Notes under the pieces: generated by a model
The model's input: the letters and a program-made list of their open reading frames with translations, nothing else
Told to the model about the DNA's origin: nothing
Databases searched by the model: none
Translations under genes and position numbers: made by a program
Shown: in pieces, positions 57,395-64,000 of the stretch
Position numbering within the stretch: the first letter of the stretch is position 1
Layout: each line of letters opens with the position of its first letter
Assembly (NCBI GenBank): GCA_949372645.1
Contig: CASIAP010000004.1
Span: 212,359 to 276,358 of the forward strand
DNA length: 64,000 nucleotides
Origin: Candidatus Poseidoniaceae archaeon
GTDB lineage: Archaea; Thermoplasmatota; Poseidoniia; Poseidoniales; Poseidoniaceae
Direction: 5' to 3'

Positions 57395-58153
57395 TCAGAA
57401 CAAAGATTCCGTATCGTTCCATTCCACGACACTATACTCACGGTAGGAGAGTGTGATCTCGTATACAAATGTAACACTCGAATCACTACGTTCGCATTCA
57501 AAGGTTGATTCACCGGCCTCCACAAATCCAGTAAAATTGAAAGAATATTCTCCTTTTACATCCTCACTTGAATCATACATTTCTTCAATTTCATCAACAG
57601 TATAGCCAGTTATGAATGGATATGTTTCAAATTCAGGATATTCAAACAAATCGAGGTATAAAGAATCACCGTATTCACTTACAGTGTTCTGAGGGACCGT
57701 AGATGGATGTTCAGCAAATACAGAAATGGAATCGTAAGCATCCTCTCCATCATTATACATGCATCCCAAGCCTGATGTCTCTTCATTGTCATCAGAATAA
57801 TCTGAGACATAAAAAGAAACACTTGCATCGATAATATTTAATCCATCAGCTTCGATTGGAAAATCAGACTCATCCATCGTGAGCGATATGGTTTCTTGGT
57901 CCGAAAAGACCTCAAGGGTCTCAGAAATCCAAGTAATGTAACCCCGATCATTTTCGAATACGACATATTTATTCTCTCTCTCATGAGCATTTGCAGGTGT
58001 TGAAAAATCCACATACATTGAATGTACAGGCTTTGAAATTAAAAGAAGGAGAATCGTCACGGAAATAATTTGCAACGTTCTGTTATTTTTAAATCTTGAA
58101 AGAGTTTTCTCAAGAAATAAACCCGGATTCATTTCGAATTCGACTTTCACCAT
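57395..58153 (-). CDS. Hypothetical secreted or N-terminally anchored protein
   Basis: The ATG at 58153 gives 252 residues; the frame is open 58 codons further but without signal-like character, and a TTTATGG element lies about 27 bases above this ATG. The hydrophobic segment LQIISVTILLLLISKPVHS near residues 25-43 acts as signal or anchor. The rest is acidic and beta-rich with two cysteines far apart (LGCMYND, FECERSD). There is no C-terminal membrane helix. No family was recognised. It sits among other surface-protein genes. Confidence 0.6.
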   Translation of the reverse strand: MVKVEFEMNPGLFLEKTLSRFKNNRTLQIISVTILLLLISKPVHSMYVDFSTPANAHERENKYVVFENDRGYITWISETLEVFSDQETISLTMDESDFPIEADGLNIIDASVSFYVSDYSDDNEETSGLGCMYNDGEDAYDSISVFAEHPSTVPQNTVSEYGDSLYLDLFEYPEFETYPFITGYTVDEIEEMYDSSEDVKGEYSFNFTGFVEAGESTFECERSDSSVTFVYEITLSYREYSVVEWNDTESLF

Positions 58154-58329
58154 GAAGTTCCATTCGTACTTATGGCCATAAACTCTGCTCCGGCAATTTG
58201 TTCCATTTATGGAAAGAAGTCGAGTAAAATGTAAAACTATGAATTCTGAATTCACCACTATGCAAAAGGGTATGAAAAAGGAGTATTGTTGGGAGACCAT
58301 GGTGTATTGTGAGCGGAACCTGGGCAAAC

Positions 58330-58336
58330 ATAATAC
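58330..58336 (+). promoter_or_regulatory. TATA-like box for the small membrane protein gene at 58359
   Basis: ACATAATACA is centred about 26 bases before the TTG start at 58359. Confidence 0.4.
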
Positions 58337-58358
58337 ATTCTCCTCATAAGTAAAAACT

Positions 58359-58676
58359 TTGAAAGAGGATCCATCAGACGAAAATTCAAACCAAGGTGGA
58401 TTTTGGACAGGATTATTTTTGACCCTTTCATCCGCATTTCTAGGAACCTGTCTACTCCTTTACATTGTATCTTTTACTCGACACAGTATTTTCTGGACGG
58501 TCGTAATTATCGCAAGCGTTTTGCCAACTCTAGGAATCTTTCTTGCCAAAAAGTGGAGGAAAACGGGCAACAAATCGATGGCTAATGGAGCTCGAATCTC
58601 CATAAGAATTGGAGTTCTTGTTGCTGTATGCATTGTACTGTGGTTTCTTTCATTTTTGAACAGCCTAGGGGGTTAG
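58359..58676 (+). CDS. Small membrane protein with three predicted helices
   Basis: This 105-residue protein starts at a TTG (MKEDPSDENSNQGG). Hydrophobic segments lie near 16-37, 42-62 and 82-102, with a basic loop AKKWRKTGNKS between the second and third. No family was recognised. Support comes from the helices, a TATA-like box 26 bases upstream and a hairpin with a T-run downstream at 58789-58808. The shadow frame at 58403 is not organised. Confidence 0.55.
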   Translation: MKEDPSDENSNQGGFWTGLFLTLSSAFLGTCLLLYIVSFTRHSIFWTVVIIASVLPTLGIFLAKKWRKTGNKSMANGARISIRIGVLVAVCIVLWFLSFLNSLGG

Positions 58677-58788
58677 GGTTTTCAAACATAGAAGTGCTCA
58701 TGCCAAGGTACTCTCTGTAAATACTATGGTAAGAACGCATAGAGTGCATGACCACACTAAGTTTCCTTTTCCAAAATGTGTTCACTTT

Positions 58789-58808
58789 ATCTCTGAATAG
58801 AGATTTTT
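58789..58808 (+). terminator. Hairpin with T-run downstream of the small membrane protein gene
   Basis: ATCTCT and AGAGAT pair around a GAAT loop and are followed by TTTT on the plus strand. The T-run is on the plus-strand side only, so it would serve the gene ending at 58676. The 270-base gap 58677-58948 holds nothing else that I can support. Confidence 0.5.
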
Positions 58809-58948
58809 AACAAAGAATGATTTTATTTGAGATAATTCAGTCATAATTCCGCAATTTAATTCCATCGTTGCGTGCGAAAGAGAGACTGCTGACAATGGCT
58901 GGAAGGTCGTTAACAAAACCATTGAATTCTAATTCAGCATAGAGTAAT

Positions 58949-60187
58949 TTAACGACCGAATTTCCCTGTGGGGTTCTGGAAAATTTCGAGACCAAAAGTC
59001 GATACTGATGACAAAAGGTGGTCAAAAATATCAGCCTGAATTCGTTCATATTCGACCCAATCAATATTCTTACTAAAGCAATACACTTCGATTGGCAAGC
59101 CATTTTCTGTTGGTTCTAACTGTCGAACCATTGATGTGAAATCCGTTCTTAAATTTTCATTACCCGATAAATACTGGCGCCCATACTCCCTAAACAGCCC
59201 GATATTGGTGAGGTTTCGGCCATTGAGTAGAGATGATTTGTCATTGTTATTTGTGTCATTATGAGTCGCTATTTCGCCCTGAATCGATTCGATATAATCC
59301 TTCAACAGTTCAACTTTTTTGAAATCAGCGATTTCTTCATCTGTGCAAAATTTGATGCTCGTCATGTCGATGTTAAACGATCTCTTAATCCGCCTTCCTT
59401 TCGAATCCGTCATTCCTCTCCAATTCTTAAAAGAGCCTGAGATGAAAGCATACGTAGGAATAGTAGAAATCGTTTTGTCCCAGTTTTGAACTTTAACCGT
59501 ATTCAACGTAATCTCTAAAACATCTCCATCAGTTCCATACTTCGGCATGGAGACCCAATCTCCTACACGAATCATATCGTGTGACGAAAGCTGAATACTT
59601 GCCACCAAACCAAGAATGGTGTCTTTGAAAACCAACATGAGTACTGCAGTGAGGGCACCTAAAGCACCCAAAAGCGCCAACGGGTCTCTATCCAGCAGAG
59701 TGGCAACAATGAGGATAACAGCTACGACGTAAATCATGAGATTGGCAAGTTGTACATAACTCATTATTGGCTTGTCCTTAAAATATGGAATTTGGGTACT
59801 CACCTCTTCTAATGCTTTGAGCGCCTTGATCAGAACCGATGCGACCACAAAGACCAGTAATACCTTTACAGCAATATGAACAAGGGGAATAAGTGAAGAG
59901 AAGTTTGAAAGGAGTGGAACCGAAAGATAATGAATGAAAATCAACGGAACAAGAGTCGACAACGAATGAAATACTTCTTTTTCCAAGAAGATATCATCCC
60001 ATGAATTATTAGATTTTTCAATAAAGTTCTGAATACCCTGAACGATAAATTTCTTTGTTACAAAATTACCAATCAAGCAAACTCCGAAAAGAAGTATTGA
60101 ACCAATGGCCACCAAGATATACTGCGTCATTTCGAGTCCTACTCCATTTGATGTTAGAACATCTTCGACCCACAATTCCGGATTCAT
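58949..60187 (-). CDS. MscS-type mechanosensitive channel of the YbdG/MscM branch
   Basis: This 412-residue protein has five membrane segments. Then come LGALGALTAVLMLVFKDTIL and VASIQLSSHDMIRVGDWVSM, the pore helix and entry to the beta domain. KYGTDGDVLEITLNTVKVQN, WDKTISTIPTYAFISGSFKN and WRGMTDSKGRRIKRS follow. This run is strikingly like bacterial YbdG, a channel that opens on osmotic downshock. The C-terminal cytosolic domain ends LEIFQNPTGKFGR. The close similarity to a bacterial branch suggests transfer from bacteria. The neighbours are surface and small membrane genes. Confidence 0.9.
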   Translation of the reverse strand: MNPELWVEDVLTSNGVGLEMTQYILVAIGSILLFGVCLIGNFVTKKFIVQGIQNFIEKSNNSWDDIFLEKEVFHSLSTLVPLIFIHYLSVPLLSNFSSLIPLVHIAVKVLLVFVVASVLIKALKALEEVSTQIPYFKDKPIMSYVQLANLMIYVVAVILIVATLLDRDPLALLGALGALTAVLMLVFKDTILGLVASIQLSSHDMIRVGDWVSMPKYGTDGDVLEITLNTVKVQNWDKTISTIPTYAFISGSFKNWRGMTDSKGRRIKRSFNIDMTSIKFCTDEEIADFKKVELLKDYIESIQGEIATHNDTNNNDKSSLLNGRNLTNIGLFREYGRQYLSGNENLRTDFTSMVRQLEPTENGLPIEVYCFSKNIDWVEYERIQADIFDHLLSSVSTFGLEIFQNPTGKFGR

Positions 60188-60317
60188 AAATTATAGCATC
60201 AACACCTCACTATTGAATGTGCCGTCATAAGTAATTGAGTTCCTTGAACACGCCAATCAAATGTCAAACGAATGCTCATGCAAGAAACTCTCTGCCAGTT
60301 CTATGGTAAATCGATCG

Positions 60318-63300
60318 TTATTGAGTCCAAGTAACCCACTCTTCGGTTGAGTGAACACGGTAAAACCATTCTCCACTGCCTGTAGGGTACTCGAGGTATT
60401 CATGCCCGTCCGATTCATTGAGTTCCCCTTTCATCTCCATTGGAGGATGGCCAGCATAGGTTGGCAGAGCATTGACAGCCTCACTGCGAGAAAGGTCGGT
60501 TTCCATTTCTCGCATGAGCGCATCTTGCGACATGTATTCCGAACGTAGCCCTGTATCCATAGCACCGCCAAGACCGAAGTACGCATCATTGTGTGCGATG
60601 CGACTCACGTCTGATGGCTCCATGGCAAGTAAATCCGTAATGAGGGTGTTGATTTTCTCTAAGGTAACCTTCTTGATTTCACTGTTTGTGTAGCGAGCAG
60701 TCAATTCGGATTTCATCTGATACAGTTCATCGCGCAACACCTCGGGGTCTTGATAGTAGGTTTGAACGAGCGATTTGAGGTACTCCAATTCCCGTATTTC
60801 CTCTTTGTTCAGTTTAGCACCTGTGCGGAAGACTCGAATCCAGCGAATCGATTCAGGAAGCAATGCAGCGACCATATTGGTCTGAAGGAAAGCAAACAGA
60901 GCGACGATGATGGCACCGACACCAACGGTTTGGACAACCGCACCTCGATCACCCGAACTGAACGATTCAAAGAAACTTCTCGGCTCATCAACAGTCTCAG
61001 CGCAACCATTGGCGTCAACAGTCGCCCCGGAAGTTGTTCCAAGGCAATCGTCTTTGAAGTCATCAATTCCGTCGCCATCTTCATCGATCAGGCATCCATC
61101 AAGATCGACAATGCCAAAGGCCACCGTTTCAGGACAAATATCGTACAGGTCATCGATACCGTCGTTATCAGAATCCATTGGTTCCGTTTGATTGGTTCCG
61201 TTCGAAGGGCTTTCAGAATTATTTCCAACTTCATCATCGTACACGTCTGCGATGCCGTTTCCGTCGATGTCGAGGCAACCGAAGTAACCGTCGACAGTCG
61301 AGTTACCAGCTTCAGTTGGGCAATGATCTGCGAGGACTGCTCCATCGAAAAACTCACCTGGCCATACGAAAAGCCGAGTTGCGTTCCATGAAGAGACGCC
61401 CCAATTATCACCGTAGCCGTCACCATCGGTATCGGACCATTGTGTGGAGAGATTCACGAAAGCATCAGGGTTGTTACCCGTTGCATTATCCCCATAGCCA
61501 TCACCATCTGAATCAAGCCATTGCGTTGCATCATTCGGAAAAGCATCATCGATGTTGGCTATTGAATCACCATCGCTGTCCTCGTCGCTGTGTTGCGTGG
61601 GGTTCGGGTCGCTGTTATCGCCGATTCCATCACCATCTGTATCCATCGTTTCAGTGGCATCGTTTGGAAACGCATCGGCATTGTCGCCAACACCATCACC
61701 GTCTGAATCAAGCGTTTCGTTTGCATTACCGGGGAATGCATCAGCATTGTCACCAACACCATCGCCGTCCGAGTCAAGCGTTTCATTGGAATCACTAGGG
61801 AATGCATCGCTGTTGTCACCAACTCCATCTGCGTCTGAATCAAGGATTTCACTTGCATCGTTCGGAAATGCGTCAGCGTTGTCACCTACACCATCACCAT
61901 CGCTGTCCACCCATTCGGTTGAATCGCCCGGGTAAGCATCGCCTGCGTCGCTGTATCCATCGCCATCTGCATCAGGGCAACCACTCACATCTTGAGTTGA
62001 AGTCCCAGCGACATTTGGACAACCATCATTGACGTTAAGCACGCCATCCATATCCACGTCATCAGGAGAAATAAAGGTAAATGCAGACGAAAGAATATGT
62101 GAATCATCATTTTTGTCCAAGAGAGTGATATCGACTGTGCTCGCAGTTTGACCAGCCACCGGGGTCGTAACGGTAATTGTTGTATCATCAACAACCGTTC
62201 CAGTTACCGAGCCGTATTGGCCAAATTGAACGGTTATTTCCATAGTTTGAGTTAAGCCTGTCGATTTTGTAGCATACTTGAGAACATCACTTGCATCGTC
62301 ATTAAAAGGAACGTGCATAACCCCGCTTTCATCGATGAAAATAGAGTTACCCTCACCGACATCGCCACTATTGGCAAGTGTACTGACGGCCCAATTGGAA
62401 GTCGTCGGATTGATTGTTGCGTATTTCAAATTCTGTCCAGACCAGGTATGGTAGACGATATGGGGTTGATCATTCGCATCAACTGCGATTGAAGGGTCCC
62501 GACCTGTATGCCCAGTTGCATCCACTATGGTGGTCGTCCATTGGCTATTGGGAGCGCCCGTTGAGTAACGTAAATCATACTCTTTGTTATCTTGGTGAGC
62601 GATGTGAAATTGTCCTTGTTGGTCCACGGCCATCGATGTCATGTACCCTGGATACAAATTGCTCGGGGTGGTTCCTGTATCAACCAAATAGGAGTCCCAA
62701 GATCCACTTTTGTCTGTTGCGATTTTCAATTTAGAGGAGCTTCTATCTTGATAAGCGATGTAAATATGATCACTTTCATCAATAACAATGGCAGACTCAC
62801 AACCACGGTTAGCCCCCTGGTCAACGTTCGTGTACGACCAACTCGAACCATCATACGAGGAAATGCGAAGTCCAGCACCGCATTGATCTGCTCCGTTTGC
62901 AGCATAGGAGATGTGTGGATTGTTGCTCGAGTCAACTGCGATACCGATTGGCCCAAAATGAGCGGAGGATGAAACCACGGTATCCGTCCATGTTGTTCCA
63001 TCGTAGTTCATGTAGACCAGCGTTTCAGCCCATTGAGTGTATGTGGTGTAGGCCAGGTGTATGTGGTCATTAGCATCAATGACCATGTGGATGTCCCAAC
63101 AATATGTGCTTCCACAAGTGTTGATCACCGCAGTATTCCAACCGGTTCCGTCATTTACACTGTGACGGATTTGGTAACTATCATCCTTAATTTGCACGAC
63201 GTGGATGTGGCCATTTGAATCGACAGCAACGGCATTCCATCGGCCGGCTTGATCAGAATAGTCCATGGTCGTCTCCACCCATTGATGGTTGATTCCATCG

Positions 63301-63545
63301 TCTGTTGTGTTGGAGAAGGCGAGGTCAGAAAAACCACTTCCTGTGATGGTAATTTCTTCGCCCCCTGTCGTCCAGCCATTCGATGGAGAGACAACCCAGC
63401 TGGATGTATCAGTTGAGGATTTTGAATCGCTCTGAGATATTTCATCGACCACTGAAAGAGTCGATTCATGACTGGAGTCGAAGAAAAGTCCCGTCGACGT
63501 ACTGAGACAAAACATCAACACAAGAAGAAACGCTTTGCTCCGCAC
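60318..63545 (-). CDS. Large surface protein: IPT/TIG domain split by a seven-bladed propeller, TSP3 repeats, C-terminal anchor
   Basis: This 1075-residue protein has a signal peptide (about 1-24) and then an IPT/TIG start, PSNGWTTGGEEITITGSGFS. Seven propeller units follow, each with D-x-x-x-x-x-H and a Y/F/Q-rich strand (DSNGHIHVVQI, DANDHIHLAYT, DSSNNPHISYA, DESDHIYIAYQ, DQQGQFHIAHQ, DANDQPHIVYH, DESGVMHVPFN). The IPT fold then appears to resume (MEITVQFGQYGSVTGTVVDD, TTITVTTPVAGQTASTVDIT). Acidic TSP3 repeats run from about 495 to 860 (DSDGDGVGDNADAFPN type). One membrane helix lies near 870-890 and a cytoplasmic tail of about 180 residues ends in EYPTGSGEWFYR. A TATA-like box lies 26 bases before the ATG. 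Confidence 0.85.
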   Translation of the reverse strand: MRSKAFLLVLMFCLSTSTGLFFDSSHESTLSVVDEISQSDSKSSTDTSSWVVSPSNGWTTGGEEITITGSGFSDLAFSNTTDDGINHQWVETTMDYSDQAGRWNAVAVDSNGHIHVVQIKDDSYQIRHSVNDGTGWNTAVINTCGSTYCWDIHMVIDANDHIHLAYTTYTQWAETLVYMNYDGTTWTDTVVSSSAHFGPIGIAVDSSNNPHISYAANGADQCGAGLRISSYDGSSWSYTNVDQGANRGCESAIVIDESDHIYIAYQDRSSSKLKIATDKSGSWDSYLVDTGTTPSNLYPGYMTSMAVDQQGQFHIAHQDNKEYDLRYSTGAPNSQWTTTIVDATGHTGRDPSIAVDANDQPHIVYHTWSGQNLKYATINPTTSNWAVSTLANSGDVGEGNSIFIDESGVMHVPFNDDASDVLKYATKSTGLTQTMEITVQFGQYGSVTGTVVDDTTITVTTPVAGQTASTVDITLLDKNDDSHILSSAFTFISPDDVDMDGVLNVNDGCPNVAGTSTQDVSGCPDADGDGYSDAGDAYPGDSTEWVDSDGDGVGDNADAFPNDASEILDSDADGVGDNSDAFPSDSNETLDSDGDGVGDNADAFPGNANETLDSDGDGVGDNADAFPNDATETMDTDGDGIGDNSDPNPTQHSDEDSDGDSIANIDDAFPNDATQWLDSDGDGYGDNATGNNPDAFVNLSTQWSDTDGDGYGDNWGVSSWNATRLFVWPGEFFDGAVLADHCPTEAGNSTVDGYFGCLDIDGNGIADVYDDEVGNNSESPSNGTNQTEPMDSDNDGIDDLYDICPETVAFGIVDLDGCLIDEDGDGIDDFKDDCLGTTSGATVDANGCAETVDEPRSFFESFSSGDRGAVVQTVGVGAIIVALFAFLQTNMVAALLPESIRWIRVFRTGAKLNKEEIRELEYLKSLVQTYYQDPEVLRDELYQMKSELTARYTNSEIKKVTLEKINTLITDLLAMEPSDVSRIAHNDAYFGLGGAMDTGLRSEYMSQDALMREMETDLSRSEAVNALPTYAGHPPMEMKGELNESDGHEYLEYPTGSGEWFYRVHSTEEWVTWTQ

Positions 63546-63566
63546 AAATACTGCTAAGCGTGCAGT

Positions 63567-63575
63567 TTTATAATT
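63567..63575 (-). promoter_or_regulatory. TATA box for the propeller surface protein gene
   Basis: On the minus strand the sequence reads ATTATAAAA, close to the archaeal consensus, centred 26 bases before the ATG at 63545. This is the best-matching TATA box in the window and implies a leaderless mRNA. Confidence 0.6.
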
Positions 63576-63580
63576 CTCTT

Positions 63581-63598
63581 TGTAACAGTTATGTTACA
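63581..63598. promoter_or_regulatory. Candidate operator: perfect inverted repeat TGTAAC-N6-GTTACA
   Basis: Perfect 6-base arms flank AGTTAT, placed immediately upstream of the TATA box of the minus-strand surface-protein gene and 37 bases before the GTG start of a divergent winged-helix regulator gene. The position suits a dimeric regulator acting on both genes. Confidence 0.45.
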
Positions 63599-63634
63599 GG
63601 AAAGAACAAATACAGCCAAGCAAGAAGAGAACAT

Positions 63635-63965
63635 GTGGAACAAAACTGCAACCCGACTTATGGCCGAGTAGATGAATTGCTTTCGCTCCTGACCAAATCA
63701 AAATCCTTGCACATGTTGATGGTTTTAGACAGGGGGGGAAATCCATCTCGATTTTCCGAATTAAAGAAACTCGTTGATTCATCCTCGACCACTGTTGCTC
63801 GTCGCTTGAACGAACTTGAACAACATGGCCTAGTTTCTCGAAAACAAATTACGAACTCTGGAGCATGGTTTTGAATATTCAATTACTGAAGATGCAAGAA
63901 CTCTGAGCCCAATTTTACAATCACTCTTCGAATGGGTCGATGAACGCAGCCATCGAACTGTTTGA
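63635..63965 (+). pseudogene. Winged-helix transcription regulator, broken by one extra T
   Basis: The GTG at 63635 opens a protein with SLHMLMVLDRGGNPSRFSEL followed by KKLVDSSSTTVARRLNELEQ and HGLVSRK, a typical winged helix with its recognition helix. The frame stops after NSGAWF. Removing one T from TTTT at 63869-63872 continues it as GAWFEYSITEDARTLSPILQ and SLFEWVDERSHRTV, the usual wing and dimer helix of HxlR/ArsR-like regulators, giving 109 residues. It is divergent from the propeller surface-protein gene, and the inverted repeat between them is a likely binding site. Confidence 0.7.
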
Positions 63966-64000
63966 AAAAGAGGAACGCTTGTACCGGGATACTCTCTGCA

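Overview
The window is a gene-dense, moderately AT-rich stretch of a euryarchaeal chromosome. It looks like a planktonic marine lineage of the Marine Group II / Candidatus Poseidoniales type. Archaeal hallmarks are TiaS (tRNA-Ile2 agmatidine synthase), TrmY, aIF5A with a hypusine-type lysine, SRP54, the large subunit of clamp loader RFC, a Get3/ArsA ATPase, an archaeal glycyl-tRNA synthetase and an archaeosortase. The marine heterotroph picture comes from very large acidic surface proteins with C-type lectin, LamG-like, GDSL, beta-propeller, thrombospondin-3 and LDLa-like repeats, several transporters, and acyl-CoA and 3-hydroxyacyl-CoA dehydrogenases. The lineage is inferred from gene content only. 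There is no rRNA, insertion sequence or CRISPR array.

Layout. 1-5 kb: the 5' part of purB, small membrane proteins, a RecA-fold protein with a degenerate P-loop, tiaS, a GmhB-like phosphatase and archaeosortase A. 5-14 kb: a 1208-residue lectin-type surface protein and a 1760-residue Lhr-type helicase. 14-26 kb: informational and membrane genes (ferredoxin, glyS, rfcL, a trkH-trkA-transglutaminase operon, get3, srp54). 26-31.7 kb: a GDSL surface esterase, coaBC and trmY. 31.7-42.2 kb: a minus-strand run with surE, three transporters, a left-handed beta-helix protein, aIF5A, a short-chain dehydrogenase and a 3-hydroxyacyl-CoA dehydrogenase. 42.4 kb: tRNA-Gln followed by a perfect triple 23-bp repeat. 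42.6-52 kb: an HD nucleotidase, alkA, acyl-CoA dehydrogenase, a fatty-acid hydroxylase, selO and a two-gene transsulfuration operon. 52-64 kb: accessory surface and membrane genes.

Links between genes. Archaeosortase A at 4.2 kb has a candidate substrate in the same window. This is a roughly 1590-residue LDLa-like repeat protein at 52.2-57.0 kb with an N-terminal lipobox and a C-terminal PGF-CTERM signal. Its reading frame is broken three times. Two other large surface proteins (5.2-8.8 kb and 60.3-63.5 kb) instead have a C-terminal membrane segment and cytoplasmic tails ending in the same motif, EYP-x-GSG followed by aromatic residues. In the second of them, a seven-bladed propeller appears to be inserted inside an IPT/TIG domain.

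Sequence quality or decay. From 49.6 kb onward at least six single-base frameshifts fall at or beside runs of two to four identical bases (selO, the LDLa gene three times, a small membrane gene, a winged-helix regulator). No such break was noticed before 49 kb. They may be assembly errors or real decay; reads would decide. Several genes in the second half have TATA-like boxes about 25 bases before the start codon, which suggests leaderless transcription.
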